Assembly (NCBI RefSeq): GCF_003028855.1
Contig: NZ_CP028324.1
Location: forward strand, 3,286,001-3,350,000
DNA from: Pseudoduganella armeniaca
GTDB lineage: Bacteria; Pseudomonadota; Gammaproteobacteria; Burkholderiales; Burkholderiaceae_D
Direction: 5' to 3'
DNA: 64,000 bases
Shown: piece by piece, positions 8,893 to 17,560 of the stretch
Layout of the letters: every line of letters begins with the position of its first letter
Position numbering within the stretch: the stretch's first letter is position 1
The notes under the pieces: generated by a model
Database searches by the model: none
The model's input: the letters and a program-made list of their open reading frames with translations, nothing else
What the model was told of the DNA's origin: nothing
Made by a program: the position numbers and the translations under genes

Positions 8893-9732
8893 TCACTCCG
8901 GCACGTGGATGTGCGCCTTGACGTGCTTCAGGTTGGCCACGATGGTAAATGTCATCACGACCAGCAGCGACCATGAACTCCATTTGCTGACGTGGACCAC
9001 GGCCCAGGCGCCCAGCTGGTTCGGATAGCGCCACACGCCGAAGAAGGTGCCCAGGTTTTCCGCCAGCCAGATGAAGAAGCCGATCAGCACGAAGGCCAGC
9101 AGCAGCGGCATGCGGCGGTCGCGATCCAGTGGACGAAAGATCACGGTCGTGCGGGCGTACAGCCCCAGCGCGCAGGCGGCCAGGTACCAGCGGTAGTCGC
9201 CGATAAAGTGATGCGTGAAGAAGTTCGCGTAGATCAGCAGCGCGATCAGCGCGGCCAGCGGGTAGGGCGGGTGATGGCGGATGCGCAGGTCGAACAGGCG
9301 CCAGGCCTGGATGATGTAGCTGCCCACCGCCGCGTACATGAAGCCGGCGAACAGCGGCACGCCGAACAGCTTGGTCAGCCCCGCATCCGGATAGCTCCAC
9401 GAACCGATCGCGCCGGAGGTCTTGAACACCTCCAGCGCGAAGCCGACCACGTGGAACAGGCTGACGGCCTTCAATTCGTCCCAGGTTTCCAGCCGCGTGG
9501 CCACCATGCCGGCCTGGATCGCCAGCGCGGCCAGCAGCAGCACGTCGTAGCGGGCGATGCCGAACAGGCCGGCGCGCGGCACCAGGAACACGGCGGCGAA
9601 AAACAGGCCGACGAACAGGCAGGCGCGCGCTTCCTTGACGCCGAAATACAGGAATTCGACGACGGCGCGGCGCCAGCCGGCAAGCAGGCGCGGACGCGCG
9701 TCCGTCAGGTGGCGGTCGAGCGTCGCCAGCAT
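8893..9732 (-). CDS. DUF817 integral membrane protein
   Basis: 279 residues starting at the ATG at 9732, with about seven to eight hydrophobic segments. Conserved-looking polar patches within membranes ('FTHHFIGDYRWYLAACALGL' and 'AENLGTFFGVWRYP') match the DUF817 family as I know it. Function is unknown. The upstream reading to 9807 overlaps the DUF2288 gene and lacks a better start. It follows the DUF2288 gene by seven bases and probably shares its transcript. Confidence 0.8.
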   Translation of the reverse strand: MLATLDRHLTDARPRLLAGWRRAVVEFLYFGVKEARACLFVGLFFAAVFLVPRAGLFGIARYDVLLLAALAIQAGMVATRLETWDELKAVSLFHVVGFALEVFKTSGAIGSWSYPDAGLTKLFGVPLFAGFMYAAVGSYIIQAWRLFDLRIRHHPPYPLAALIALLIYANFFTHHFIGDYRWYLAACALGLYARTTVIFRPLDRDRRMPLLLAFVLIGFFIWLAENLGTFFGVWRYPNQLGAWAVVHVSKWSSWSLLVVMTFTIVANLKHVKAHIHVPE

Positions 9733-9739
9733 CGGCGCG

Positions 9740-10081
9740 TCAGTGCGGGCGCTTCTGCTGCTGGACCAGGATGAAGGGACTGACCACGCAGGCCCACAAG
9801 GCGGCATCCGTCTCCAGCCAGCCCTGGGCCTGCTGGTCGGACACCTTGGCGATCTGGCCGGCGGCCATCCACTGGCCGACGCTGGCCTTGTCGTCGTGGG
9901 CGATGCGCACCGCCACGTCCACCAGGTCCAGCTCGTCGGCCACCCACACCACGTTGCCCGAGGCGAAATGGCGCATCAGCTCCGTCCACGGCAGGCGCGC
10001 CGTCTCGCGGTTCACTTTCTGGCGCAGTTCGGTGTCTTTGTCGGGATTGAGTTGCATCGTCTGGTTCGGCATGGGATTCAT
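9740..10081 (-). CDS. DUF2288 family small protein
   Basis: 113 residues, cytosolic. The block 'TARLPWTELMRHFASGNVVW' followed by 'DLVDVAVRIAHDD' is characteristic of DUF2288. The chosen ATG at 10081 overlaps the RES toxin stop (ATGA), so it is translationally coupled to the toxin-antitoxin pair. Later in-frame ATGs at 10072 and 10057 are possible. Function is unknown. Confidence 0.8.
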   Translation of the reverse strand: MNPMPNQTMQLNPDKDTELRQKVNRETARLPWTELMRHFASGNVVWVADELDLVDVAVRIAHDDKASVGQWMAAGQIAKVSDQQAQGWLETDAALWACVVSPFILVQQQKRPH

Positions 10082-10803
10082 GGTTGGGTTGTCTGCGCTG
10101 CGACCGGCAGCGGGATCGCTTCGACCTGCGGCTGCGGCGTGCCCCGCCATGTTAACCGATAGGCGGGCCCTTTGCGAACGTTGCCGACCAGCGCCGGCCG
10201 GAAGCACGCCAGGCAGGTGCCGCCCGCGTGGCGCACGCTGGGGTAGATGATGCCCGTCGAGCCGCCCGCCAGCAGCCGTTCGGCCAGCGCCTGCGACGCC
10301 ACGTAGCTGGTCGGGTCGAGGCAATCGGCGAATTCGGTGAGGCCGCGGATATCGTGGAAGCGCGCCGTGAAGTCGGCCTGCATGGCCTGGTAGGTCACGC
10401 TGTCCTCGAAGCGGTCGATCTCCGCATACTCGACGGTCTTGTGGAACATCACCTCGGCCAGCGCCGTCTCCATCGCGAACCCGCAGTACCAGGCGCCCCG
10501 TTCGCCGTCGTTGAAGCGGCTGCCTTCCGGCCGGGCGTAGGTATAGGCCGCGTTGACGATGCGGTAGTTCGGCACGGCGAACAGCAGTTCGTCGATGCCG
10601 ATGCCGGGCGTGCCGCCATGCTCGGACAGCAGGCGCGCATTGGTGGCGTTATCGAGTTCGAACAGGTCGCGCAGCTCGGCATCGCTGTCGGCCAGCGGCG
10701 CCAGCACGGAGTCTTCGACGTCGGCAAAGCGGGAGGGGATCAGGCGGCAGGTATCGAACTGGCGCAGCAGCCGCAGCGGCGGATTCGGCAAGACGTCGGA
10801 CAA
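10078..10803 (-). CDS. RES-domain toxin (NAD+-degrading type) of a RES/Xre module
   Basis: 241 residues with RES-family hallmarks: 'GSRFNDGERGAWYCGF' (conserved Arg and the glycine/Tyr block), 'ETALAEVMFHK' and the C-terminal 'GIIYPSVRHAGGTCLACF'. Characterised RES toxins (MbcT, Res) deplete cellular NAD+, by phosphorolysis in the MbcT case. The start is TTG at 10803, immediately after the antitoxin TAA; there is no nearby ATG or GTG. It is preceded by its antitoxin and followed by an overlapping DUF2288 gene. It appears intact. Confidence 0.9.
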   Translation of the reverse strand: MSDVLPNPPLRLLRQFDTCRLIPSRFADVEDSVLAPLADSDAELRDLFELDNATNARLLSEHGGTPGIGIDELLFAVPNYRIVNAAYTYARPEGSRFNDGERGAWYCGFAMETALAEVMFHKTVEYAEIDRFEDSVTYQAMQADFTARFHDIRGLTEFADCLDPTSYVASQALAERLLAGGSTGIIYPSVRHAGGTCLACFRPALVGNVRKGPAYRLTWRGTPQPQVEAIPLPVAAQTTQP

Positions 10804-11241
10804 TTACAGGCCTCCACGCCGCGCATCGAGCAGTTTGCGGACGGTTTGCATCGACAGCAGGCCGCCCGCCAGCATGTAGGCAAGCGGGGTGCGGCCGGCG
10901 AAGATGATGTTGCGGTTGGGCAGGCTGACCCATTCGTCGGCCAGCTTGTCGCCGTAGATGATGTGCAGCGTCTTGTAGATGCCGAGCAGGTAGGAGATGC
11001 GCGTGATGCGGTCCACCTCCAGCACCCGGTCGGGGTTCTTCTTCCACTCGTAGAACGCACTGCTGGACAGGCCGCCGAGCAGTTCGCGGGCGTCGTCGTC
11101 GCGCAGCTTCCAGGCCGCGGCCAGCTTGAAGAAACCCTTCAGTGCGGACTTCGACAGGCGTTCCCGCTCTTCGCGGGCATTCAGGTCGACGGGATTCTGG
11201 GGCAGGTAGCGACTCTTCGGATAGGCGTAGGCGGAATGCAT
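10804..11241 (-). CDS. Xre/MbcA/ParS-type antitoxin (DUF2384)
   Basis: 145 residues. The central part (about 55-90) is an Xre-like helical DNA-binding region, and the C-terminal 'LPNRNIIFAGRTPLAYMLAG' is the conserved DUF2384 toxin-binding block. It should sequester the RES toxin and repress its own promoter. The gene directly precedes the toxin with no gap, is preceded by a clear promoter and starts four bases from a good GGAGG ribosome site within the operator palindrome. Confidence 0.9.
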   Translation of the reverse strand: MHSAYAYPKSRYLPQNPVDLNAREERERLSKSALKGFFKLAAAWKLRDDDARELLGGLSSSAFYEWKKNPDRVLEVDRITRISYLLGIYKTLHIIYGDKLADEWVSLPNRNIIFAGRTPLAYMLAGGLLSMQTVRKLLDARRGGL

Positions 11242-11246
11242 AGATC

Positions 11247-11291
11247 CTCCATATATGGAGACTTTATACTCCGCATCAGGATTGAACGCAA
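11247..11291 (-). promoter_or_regulatory. Promoter and palindromic operator of the RES/Xre module
   Basis: On the minus strand, -35 TTGCGT (11291-11286) and -10 TATAAA (11268-11263) are 17 bases apart. A perfect 14-base palindrome, CTCCATATATGGAG (11247-11260), covers the expected transcription start and the ribosome site of the antitoxin. This fits autorepression by the antitoxin or the toxin-antitoxin complex. The protein binding is inferred. Confidence 0.7.
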
Positions 11292-11369
11292 GTCTTTTTC
11301 ATTGCGCTAGACCAACCTCGGCTGTAAGCACGGAGCGAAGTGGGCTGTGCGAATCCGTCTGACAGGCTG

Positions 11370-11422
11370 GTCGGAAATGACCGAAAGGCGTAAGATTACC
11401 TCAACTGAAGGTCACTTCCGAC
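11370..11422. promoter_or_regulatory. Long interrupted inverted repeat upstream of the lipoprotein gene
   Basis: GTCGGAAATGACC at 11370-11382 and GGTCACTTCCGAC at 11410-11422 form 13-base arms with one mismatch. The 27-base spacer contains TAAGAT, a possible -10. Arms bracketing a promoter suggest two binding sites for a dimeric regulator, or an mRNA hairpin; nothing further can be said from sequence. Confidence 0.5.
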
Positions 11423-11447
11423 GACTCTCGCACGGAAAGGAGATGCG

Positions 11448-11912
11448 ATGACGCATATCCACTACCTGTTGGCGCCAGCGGCCGCACTGCTGGGCGCCTG
11501 CGCCCAGCTGCCCCCGGTCGACAATGCCGAACTGACGCGGCAAGTCACGGCAACCGAAACAGCGTTTGCGGCAACGATGGCCAGGCGCGACTTCGCGGCC
11601 TTCCAGACTTTCCTGTCGGAGGAGGCGATCTTCGACGGCGGGCGCGAGCCGCTGCGCGGCAAGGCTGCGGTGGCGGCAGCCTGGAAGCGTTACTTCGAGG
11701 GAGAAAAGGCGCCGTTCTCGTGGGAGCCGGACCGGGTGGTGGTGCTGTCGTCCGGCACGCTGGCGCAGTCCGGTGGCCCGGTGCGCGACCCGCAGGGCAA
11801 GCTGACGGCGCGCTTCAATTCGATCTGGCGGCAGGAAGCGCCGGGGCAATGGCGCATCGTGTTTGACAAGGGCGAGCCGGTGTGTGACTGCGGCGCGCGC
11901 GCGGCCCCGTAG
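11448..11912 (+). CDS. DUF4440/SnoaL-like lipoprotein
   Basis: 154 residues. A lipoprotein signal ends in LLGAC (Cys about 18). The mature part has the NTF2-like order of helices and strands ('RDFAAFQTFLSEEAIFDGG', 'FNSIWRQEAPGQWRIVFDKG'). It is anchored in the inner or outer membrane with its domain in the periplasm. The AGGAGA ribosome site precedes the ATG. The function is unknown, as for most DUF4440 proteins. It is convergent with the PEP-CTERM pair. Confidence 0.75.
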   Translation: MTHIHYLLAPAAALLGACAQLPPVDNAELTRQVTATETAFAATMARRDFAAFQTFLSEEAIFDGGREPLRGKAAVAAAWKRYFEGEKAPFSWEPDRVVVLSSGTLAQSGGPVRDPQGKLTARFNSIWRQEAPGQWRIVFDKGEPVCDCGARAAP

Positions 11913-11938
11913 GTCAGGCGCGCCTGCCAGCCGGCGCG

Positions 11939-12508
11939 TCAGCCCCGGCGGCGTGCCGCCGCACCCAGCAGCAGCAAGCCGCCAGCGAGCATGGCATGGC
12001 TGGCTGGTTCTGGCACCGGTGTGATGGAAACGGTGCTTCGCGTGTCTGTCGTCCAGTAGAAGCCGGTCTCGGGAGTAGGCGTGCCGCTGTAGGTACGCCA
12101 GCTGGCAAAGCGATTGCCGCTGATCAGCTGGGTGCCGGCATAGTAATCCGCCGGGGGATAGCTGTAGCCCGTGCCAACGTTGTAGCTCAGCGTTCCGTCG
12201 GCGCCATAGGAAAACGCGTACAGGCACCATGAGTCCCAGCCCCAGCTCCCGCAGGTGGCATGATTCAGGCGGTCGCCCGAGATCTGGAAGGTGCCAAACG
12301 TGAACTCCTGCACTTCATCGACGCCGATCGCTCCGTCCCGGTTGATATCATGGACATACACCTTGAGTTGCTCGACATGGGACGGGTCGAACACGCGCGT
12401 TTCGATGTCGGCAAAACCCGTATAGGTAGCGTCGATGCGGTAATAATCGCCGGCTTGCGCGAACGCGCAAATGCTCATCAGCAAGGCACAGACTGCCTGT
12501 TTCAGCAT
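11939..12508 (-). CDS. PEP-CTERM sorted protein with one EF-hand-like loop (paralogue 2)
   Basis: 189 residues: signal peptide (about 1-18, ending AQA), a mature domain with the calcium-loop pattern DINRDGAIGVDEV, and a C-terminal PEP-CTERM signal: VPEPAS, a hydrophobic helix, then RRRG. PEP-CTERM proteins are processed by exosortase and usually reach the cell surface or exopolysaccharide matrix. The start at 12508 has an AAGGAG site. It is a tandem paralogue of the next gene on the minus strand, sharing 'TYTGFADIET' and the EF-hand region. No exosortase gene lies in the window. Confidence 0.88.
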   Translation of the reverse strand: MLKQAVCALLMSICAFAQAGDYYRIDATYTGFADIETRVFDPSHVEQLKVYVHDINRDGAIGVDEVQEFTFGTFQISGDRLNHATCGSWGWDSWCLYAFSYGADGTLSYNVGTGYSYPPADYYAGTQLISGNRFASWRTYSGTPTPETGFYWTTDTRSTVSITPVPEPASHAMLAGGLLLLGAAARRRG

Positions 12509-12614
12509 AACTACTCCTTCAGATATAAAGCCAATACAATCGCCGGCGCGCCAAACGGCCGGCGGCAAGGATAAGGAGGCAGCGTGGTCGGCGCTGCGCC
12601 CGGTCGGGTGAGGA

Positions 12615-13181
12615 TCAACGGCCGCGCCGCCGCAGCGCGCCCAGAAGGGCCAGGCCGGCGCCCAGCATCGCATAGGTAGCCGTCTCGGGCACCGCGCTTA
12701 CGCTGACGGCGGTCTGCGTGTCCGCGGTCCACCTGATACCCCTGACCCAGCCGCCACCTTCGCCCGAGTACTGAAAATACCGGTAGTAACTGTAGCCGCC
12801 GACGACTTCCGTGCCGGAGCTGGCATCGAAATCGCGTACGCCGTTGCCGGCGTAGTAGCTCAACGCGCCGTCGGCCGTGTAGGAAAACCTGCTCAGGCAC
12901 CAGGTCTCGTATTCCTTCATGCCGCAACGGTCCATCGCCAGGCGTTCGCGCGTCAGGTGGATGCCGGTGCCGAATTTGAATTCCTGCACCTCGTCGACGG
13001 TAATGGTGCCGTCATGATTGCGATCGTCGAAGTAAACCTGGAGTTTCTCCACGCGCGCCGGATCGAAAACACCTGTTTCAATGTCGGCGAAACCGGTGTA
13101 GGTTGCGGTTAAAAGGTAAGGTTGGGCTTGCGCCAGGGCGCATACGCCCAGCAGAGCCGTGCACACGATCTTTTTCAGCAT
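12615..13181 (-). CDS. PEP-CTERM sorted protein with one EF-hand-like loop (paralogue 1)
   Basis: 188 residues, organised as its neighbour: signal peptide (about 1-19), the shared 'TATYTGFADIETGVFDPA', the calcium-loop pattern DRNHDGTITVDEV, and a C-terminal VPETAT, hydrophobic helix and RRRGR tail. PEP is replaced by PET, a variant still seen in this sorting signal. Four cysteines are conserved or nearly so in the middle. The pair arose by tandem duplication; both look intact. Confidence 0.87.
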   Translation of the reverse strand: MLKKIVCTALLGVCALAQAQPYLLTATYTGFADIETGVFDPARVEKLQVYFDDRNHDGTITVDEVQEFKFGTGIHLTRERLAMDRCGMKEYETWCLSRFSYTADGALSYYAGNGVRDFDASSGTEVVGGYSYYRYFQYSGEGGGWVRGIRWTADTQTAVSVSAVPETATYAMLGAGLALLGALRRRGR

Positions 13182-13234
13182 GAATCAACTCTCCGGAATG
13201 AAATCGGTTGAATTAACTTGCGAATCGATATCGA

Positions 13235-13255
13235 ATGCCGCGTGAATTGCGGCAT
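13235..13255. promoter_or_regulatory. Inverted repeat upstream of the PEP-CTERM pair
   Basis: ATGCCGC-N7-GCGGCAT, 54 bases upstream of the 13181 start, within an AT-rich leader. It is a candidate operator or mRNA hairpin; no regulator can be named. Confidence 0.4.
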
Positions 13256-13354
13256 AAAGGCGAGACCATCAAAATATTAAAATATTTTTAATGGCGCGCA
13301 TAGTCGTGCGGGCGCGCCGGCCAGGAAGGCCGGCCACGCGCCACGGGGCCTGGC

Positions 13355-15047
13355 TCAGCAGGCCTCGGCGTGCTCCACCATCAGCTGCACCCGGGTGGTG
13401 CCGTTGTATTCATTGGCGTCCAGCCGGAAGGCAACGCGGGCGCGGTCGCCCAGCGCGTCGGTGCGCCCGAACCAGATGGCGTCGTAGCGGGCGCCGTTCT
13501 TTTCCAGCAGCAGCTTCAGGTGGCGTTCCTTCAGGATGCGCTGGCTGACCACGCGGAACTCGTCGCAGAACACGGGCGGCGCGAAACCCTGGCCCAGACG
13601 ATGCCGTCGATCAGCTCGATGAACTGGGTCGAGTAGTACGCATCCTCGAGCGGACCGTCGGTCTCGATCACCCGTTCCAGCTGCGTCGCGCTGAGCCAGG
13701 AGCGGCCCACGGTCTCGAAGGCATCGGCAAACGCGTCGAAGGTCTCGGCGCGGATCGACAGGCCCGCCGCCATCGCGTGGCCGCCGAACTTGTCGATCAG
13801 GCTGGGCGCTTTTTTCGACACCAGGTCGAGCGCGTCGCGCAGGTGGAAGCCGGCGATCGAGCGCCCGGAGCCCTTGATCCAGCCGTCCCCGCCGGGGCGA
13901 ACGTGATGGTGGGGCGGTAGAACTTCTCTTTCAGGCGCGAGGCGACGATGCCGATCACGCCCTGGTGCCAGGACTCGTCGAACACGCTGATCGTGGTGCT
14001 GTCGGCCGGCTCGAACGCGTCCAGGTGCAGCAGCGCCGTATCCTGCATCTCGGCTTCGATCTCGCGCCGCTTGATGTTGATCTCGTTGAGCTGCTGCGCC
14101 AGCGCCCAGGCGCGTTCCTCGTCGTCCGTGATCAGGCATTCGATCCCGAGCGACATGTCCTGCAGGCGGCCGGCCGCGTTCAGGCGCGGGCCCAGCGCGA
14201 AGCCCAGGTCGAACGGCGTGGCGCTGCGCGCCTGCCGCCCGGCGACGCGGAACAGCGCCGCCACGCCCGCGTGCATGCGGCCCGCGCGCATCCGCTTCAG
14301 GCCCTGGGCGACCAGGATGCGGTTGTTGGCGTCCAGCTTGACCACGTCCGCCACCGTGCCCAAGGCCACCAGGTCGAGCAGGTTGTCCAGCTTCGGCTGC
14401 GTGGCCAGGTCGAACACGCCGCGCCGGCGCAACTCCGCGCGCAGCGCCAGCAGCACGTAGAACACCACGCCCACGCCGGCCAGGTTCTTCGACGGGAAGC
14501 CGCACTCCGGCTGGTTCGGGTTGACGATGACGCGCGCTTCCGGCAGGCGCTCGCCCGGCAGGTGGTGGTCGGTGACGACGACTTCGATGCCGCGCCGGCT
14601 CGCTTCGGCCACGCCCTCGATGCTGGCGATGCCGTTGTCGACGGTGATGATGATGTCGGGATTTTTCGCGCGCGCCGTCAGTTCGACGATTTCCGGCGTC
14701 AGGCCGTAGCCGTACTCGAAGCGGTTCGGCACGATGAAGTCGACCTCGGCCCCCATCGCGCGCAGGCCGCGCAGCGCGGTGGCGCAGGCGGTGGCGCCGT
14801 CGCAGTCGTAGTCGGCCACGATGACCATGCGCTTGCCGGCGGCGATGGCGTCCGCCAGGAACGCGGCCGCGCGGTCGATGTGCAGCAGGCCGGAGGGCAG
14901 GATCAGCGCGCCCAGCTCGGACGACAGTTCTTTCGGATCGGTCAGGCCGCGCGCGGCAAACAGGCGTGCCAGCACGGGGTGGATGCCGCCCTGGCGCAGC
15001 ATTTCCGCTTCGCGGAACGGGCAGGGACGGGTGGTGATGCGGGTCAT
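13355..15047 (-). CDS. recJ: Single-stranded-DNA-specific exonuclease RecJ, two frameshifts as read
   Basis: RecJ degrades single-stranded DNA 5' to 3' in recombination and repair. The DHH-family motifs are in the first frame: 'VADYDCDGATA', 'TVDNGIAS' and 'VVTDHHLPG', then the DHHA1 region. At about 13887-13890 the frame is lost after 'ITFAPAG' and continues one frame over with 'DGWIKGSGRSIAGFH'; at 13593-13595 it shifts again to 'FAPPVFCDEFRVVSQRIL'. Adding one G/C to each run restores a 564-residue protein, the normal length. Both are one-base losses in homopolymers with no other decay, so sequencing error is the likelier cause. The gene follows the mutase-like gene by 32 bases. Confidence 0.88.
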
Positions 15048-15079
15048 GGTGAATCCAGGTGAGGGTGAAGCGGTGCCGT

Positions 15080-16120
15080 TCAGGCCAGCAGCGGCGTTTG
15101 CAGCGGGTTCAGGTTGACGGGGCGCCAGAACCGGTACTGCGCCATTTTACTCGTGCGGGTTTGCAGCCAGCCGTGGCGATGCGTCAGCACCAGCGTCACT
15201 TCGCCCACGCTGCCGGCACGCTGGGCCGCGAGCAGCGGTGCGAACCAGTCCTGTTCGAGGCGCGCCATCGCTTCCAGCCACAGGCCCCAGTCCTCGGCCA
15301 GGCCGGCTGCCAGCGCGGCCCCGGCCACGACCACGTCGCCCGCACGCAGTTGCGCCGGCGCGGCGGCACGGCGCTCCGGTGCGGCCAGGCGCGCCAGCCA
15401 GTCCGGCACCGCCGCCGTGGCCAGGCTGTTCGGTGCCGGCCGGCGTGCGGCGTCGGCGCCGCCCCACAGCCAGAACGAATTGATCGGCGGCTGGCCGCGC
15501 CCCTGCCGCGCCGCGTTGAGCGGATGGGCGAACCACAGCATCTGCACCTCGTTCTGCAGGCGGCGGAAGGCGCGCGCCATGTCGCCGCGCGGCATCCAGG
15601 CGTGCAGGTTGTCGCCAAAGGCCGCGTCCGGCGAGGCCGTGTCCAGGCCGGCCCAGGCGTCCGCGCGCAGGAACCAGTTGTGCGCGTCGGCGTACACCAG
15701 TTCGTGGCCGTCCCCGGTAAAGAGCGGCAGCACGGCGTCGAACAGCGTGCGCGATTCTTCCTCGGACAACTGCAGCTGGCGCGGATCGGCCATCTGCAAG
15801 TGGCTGCCCACGTGGATCGCGACCGGATGGACGAGGAACCAATGGCCGGCCGCGGGCGCCATGCCGTGGCCCGCCATCACGGCCGGCGCCATCGGCGCCC
15901 CGGCATCGGCCGCCGCCGGTGCGCCCGCCAGTTCCAGCGCATGCGCGACCCAGGCCTCGTGCGGCAGCACCCGGCTGTCCGCCTCGAACGCATGCAGGGA
16001 CTGCGCGGCGTGGCGCGACAGCAGTGCCGCCAGCGCGGGCGCCTGCAGGGCGCGGATCAGGTCGGGCGCCATCGGCGCAGGTGGTAAGGCGAACGGAACG
16101 ATGAGGGTGGTGGCAGGCAT
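15080..16120 (-). CDS. Phosphoglycerate-mutase-like (alkaline-phosphatase superfamily) protein, uncharacterised
   Basis: 346 residues from the ATG at 16120 ('MPATTLIVPFALPP'). No signal peptide or membrane segment. Homologues in betaproteobacteria sit directly upstream of recJ and are often annotated as cofactor-independent phosphoglycerate mutase-like; the region 'YADAHNWFLRADAW' followed by 'HAWMPRGDMARAF' is what I recognise. The metal-binding pattern of true iPGM is not evident, so catalytic activity is doubtful. It is probably co-transcribed with recJ. Confidence 0.6.
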   Translation of the reverse strand: MPATTLIVPFALPPAPMAPDLIRALQAPALAALLSRHAAQSLHAFEADSRVLPHEAWVAHALELAGAPAAADAGAPMAPAVMAGHGMAPAAGHWFLVHPVAIHVGSHLQMADPRQLQLSEEESRTLFDAVLPLFTGDGHELVYADAHNWFLRADAWAGLDTASPDAAFGDNLHAWMPRGDMARAFRRLQNEVQMLWFAHPLNAARQGRGQPPINSFWLWGGADAARRPAPNSLATAAVPDWLARLAAPERRAAAPAQLRAGDVVVAGAALAAGLAEDWGLWLEAMARLEQDWFAPLLAAQRAGSVGEVTLVLTHRHGWLQTRTSKMAQYRFWRPVNLNPLQTPLLA

Positions 16121-16272
16121 CCCGCCATTGTACGGTTTTTCAGCCCCAGGCCTCAACCACGGCCCCGGCGCCGCCGTATGTTGGCCGGGTCACGGAAGAA
16201 CGGTGTTTCCCTCCATGAAATGCTGTTTATATGGCAAACTGCGCACTTTCGCGATCGAAACACGTCCGCCCC

Positions 16273-17538
16273 ATGAGCTTTTTCAGTAACCTGCCGTACG
16301 AGTGGCTGGTCGGCCTGCGCTATACGCGCGCCGGCAAGCGCAGCGGCCGCAACAGCTTCATCTCGTTCATTTCCGCCATCTCGATGGCCGGCATCGGCCT
16401 GGGCGTGGCCGCGCTGATCATCGTCCTCTCCGTCTACAACGGCTTCCAGAAGGAGGTCACGGCGCGCATGCTGTCCGTGCTGGGCCACGTGGAGGTCTAC
16501 CAGATGGGCGGCCCGATGACCGACTGGCGCGCCACCGCGCGCGAAGCCCTGAAGAACCCGGAAGTGCGCGGTGCGGCACCCTTTGTCGAGACCCAGGCGC
16601 TGCTGGCGCATGGCGGCGACGTGCTGCGCCCGGCCGTCATCCGCGGCATCCTGCCGGACGAGGAGCCCAAGGTGTCCGACGTGGTGCGCCAGGTCCGGTC
16701 CGGCAGCTTCGCCGACCTGAAGCCGGGCGCCTTCAACATCGTGCTGGGCATCGAGCTGGCCAAGGCGCTGGAAGTCAAGGTCGGCGGCAAGGTGGCGATG
16801 GCGCTGGCCGAGGGCGGCGGCCTGGCCGGCGGCGCGCCTGGCATGCGCACGTTTACCGTGGTCGGCATCTTCGAGGCCGGCCACAACGAATTCGACTCGG
16901 CGCTGGCCTACGTGCACCTGGAGGACGGCGAGCAACTGTTGAAGCTGGCCGGCCCGTTCGGCCTGCGCCTGCGCGTGCAGGACATGCAGCAGGCGCCGCA
17001 AGTGGCGCAGCAGCTCAAGGGTACGATGCCGGGCGAACTGCTGATCCGCGACTGGTCCAAGCTGAACACCACCTGGTTCGCGGCCGTGCAGACGCAGAAG
17101 CACATGATGTTCGTGATCCTTACCTTGATCATCGCCGTGGCGGCGTTCAACCTGGTCGCCACCCTGGTCATGACGGTGACGGACAAGCAGGCCGACATCG
17201 CCATCCTGCGCACCCTGGGCGCCTCGCCGCGCTCGATCATGAAGGTGTTCATGATCCAGGGCGCGCTGGTGGGCGTGCTCGGCACCGCGCTGGGCGTGGC
17301 CGGCGGCGTGGCCATCGCCCTCAATGTCGACGTCATCGTGCCGGCCATCGAGGCCGTGCTGGGCGTGAAGTTCCTGTCCAAGGACATCTACTTCATCAGC
17401 GCGGTGCCGTCCGACCTGCGCTGGCCGGACGTGGCGGCGATCGGCGCCACCGCCGTCGGGCTGGCGCTGCTGGCCACGATCTACCCCAGCTGGTGGGCCG
17501 CGCGCGTGAAGCCGGCCGACGCGCTGCGCTACGAATGA
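16273..17538 (+). CDS. lolC: Lipoprotein-releasing ABC transporter permease (LolC/LolE family), copy 1
   Basis: 421 residues. An FtsX-type permease: one transmembrane helix near residues 25-50, a large periplasmic domain (about 55-265), then three helices, ending 'YPSWWAARVKPADALRYE'. With LolD it extracts lipoproteins from the inner membrane and passes them to LolA. The start at 16273 (MSFFSNLPYEW) aligns with its tandem copy; the upstream ATG at 16231 has no support from that comparison. The two copies are about two-thirds identical by eye; which is functionally LolC or LolE cannot be told. Confidence 0.88.
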   Translation: MSFFSNLPYEWLVGLRYTRAGKRSGRNSFISFISAISMAGIGLGVAALIIVLSVYNGFQKEVTARMLSVLGHVEVYQMGGPMTDWRATAREALKNPEVRGAAPFVETQALLAHGGDVLRPAVIRGILPDEEPKVSDVVRQVRSGSFADLKPGAFNIVLGIELAKALEVKVGGKVAMALAEGGGLAGGAPGMRTFTVVGIFEAGHNEFDSALAYVHLEDGEQLLKLAGPFGLRLRVQDMQQAPQVAQQLKGTMPGELLIRDWSKLNTTWFAAVQTQKHMMFVILTLIIAVAAFNLVATLVMTVTDKQADIAILRTLGASPRSIMKVFMIQGALVGVLGTALGVAGGVAIALNVDVIVPAIEAVLGVKFLSKDIYFISAVPSDLRWPDVAAIGATAVGLALLATIYPSWWAARVKPADALRYE

Positions 17539-17560
17539 AAACAAGATTGAGGACCGATCC

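Noticed and set aside
13355..15047. recJ as a true pseudogene
   Set aside because: Only two homopolymer losses and no stop or missense decay; sequence error is favoured.
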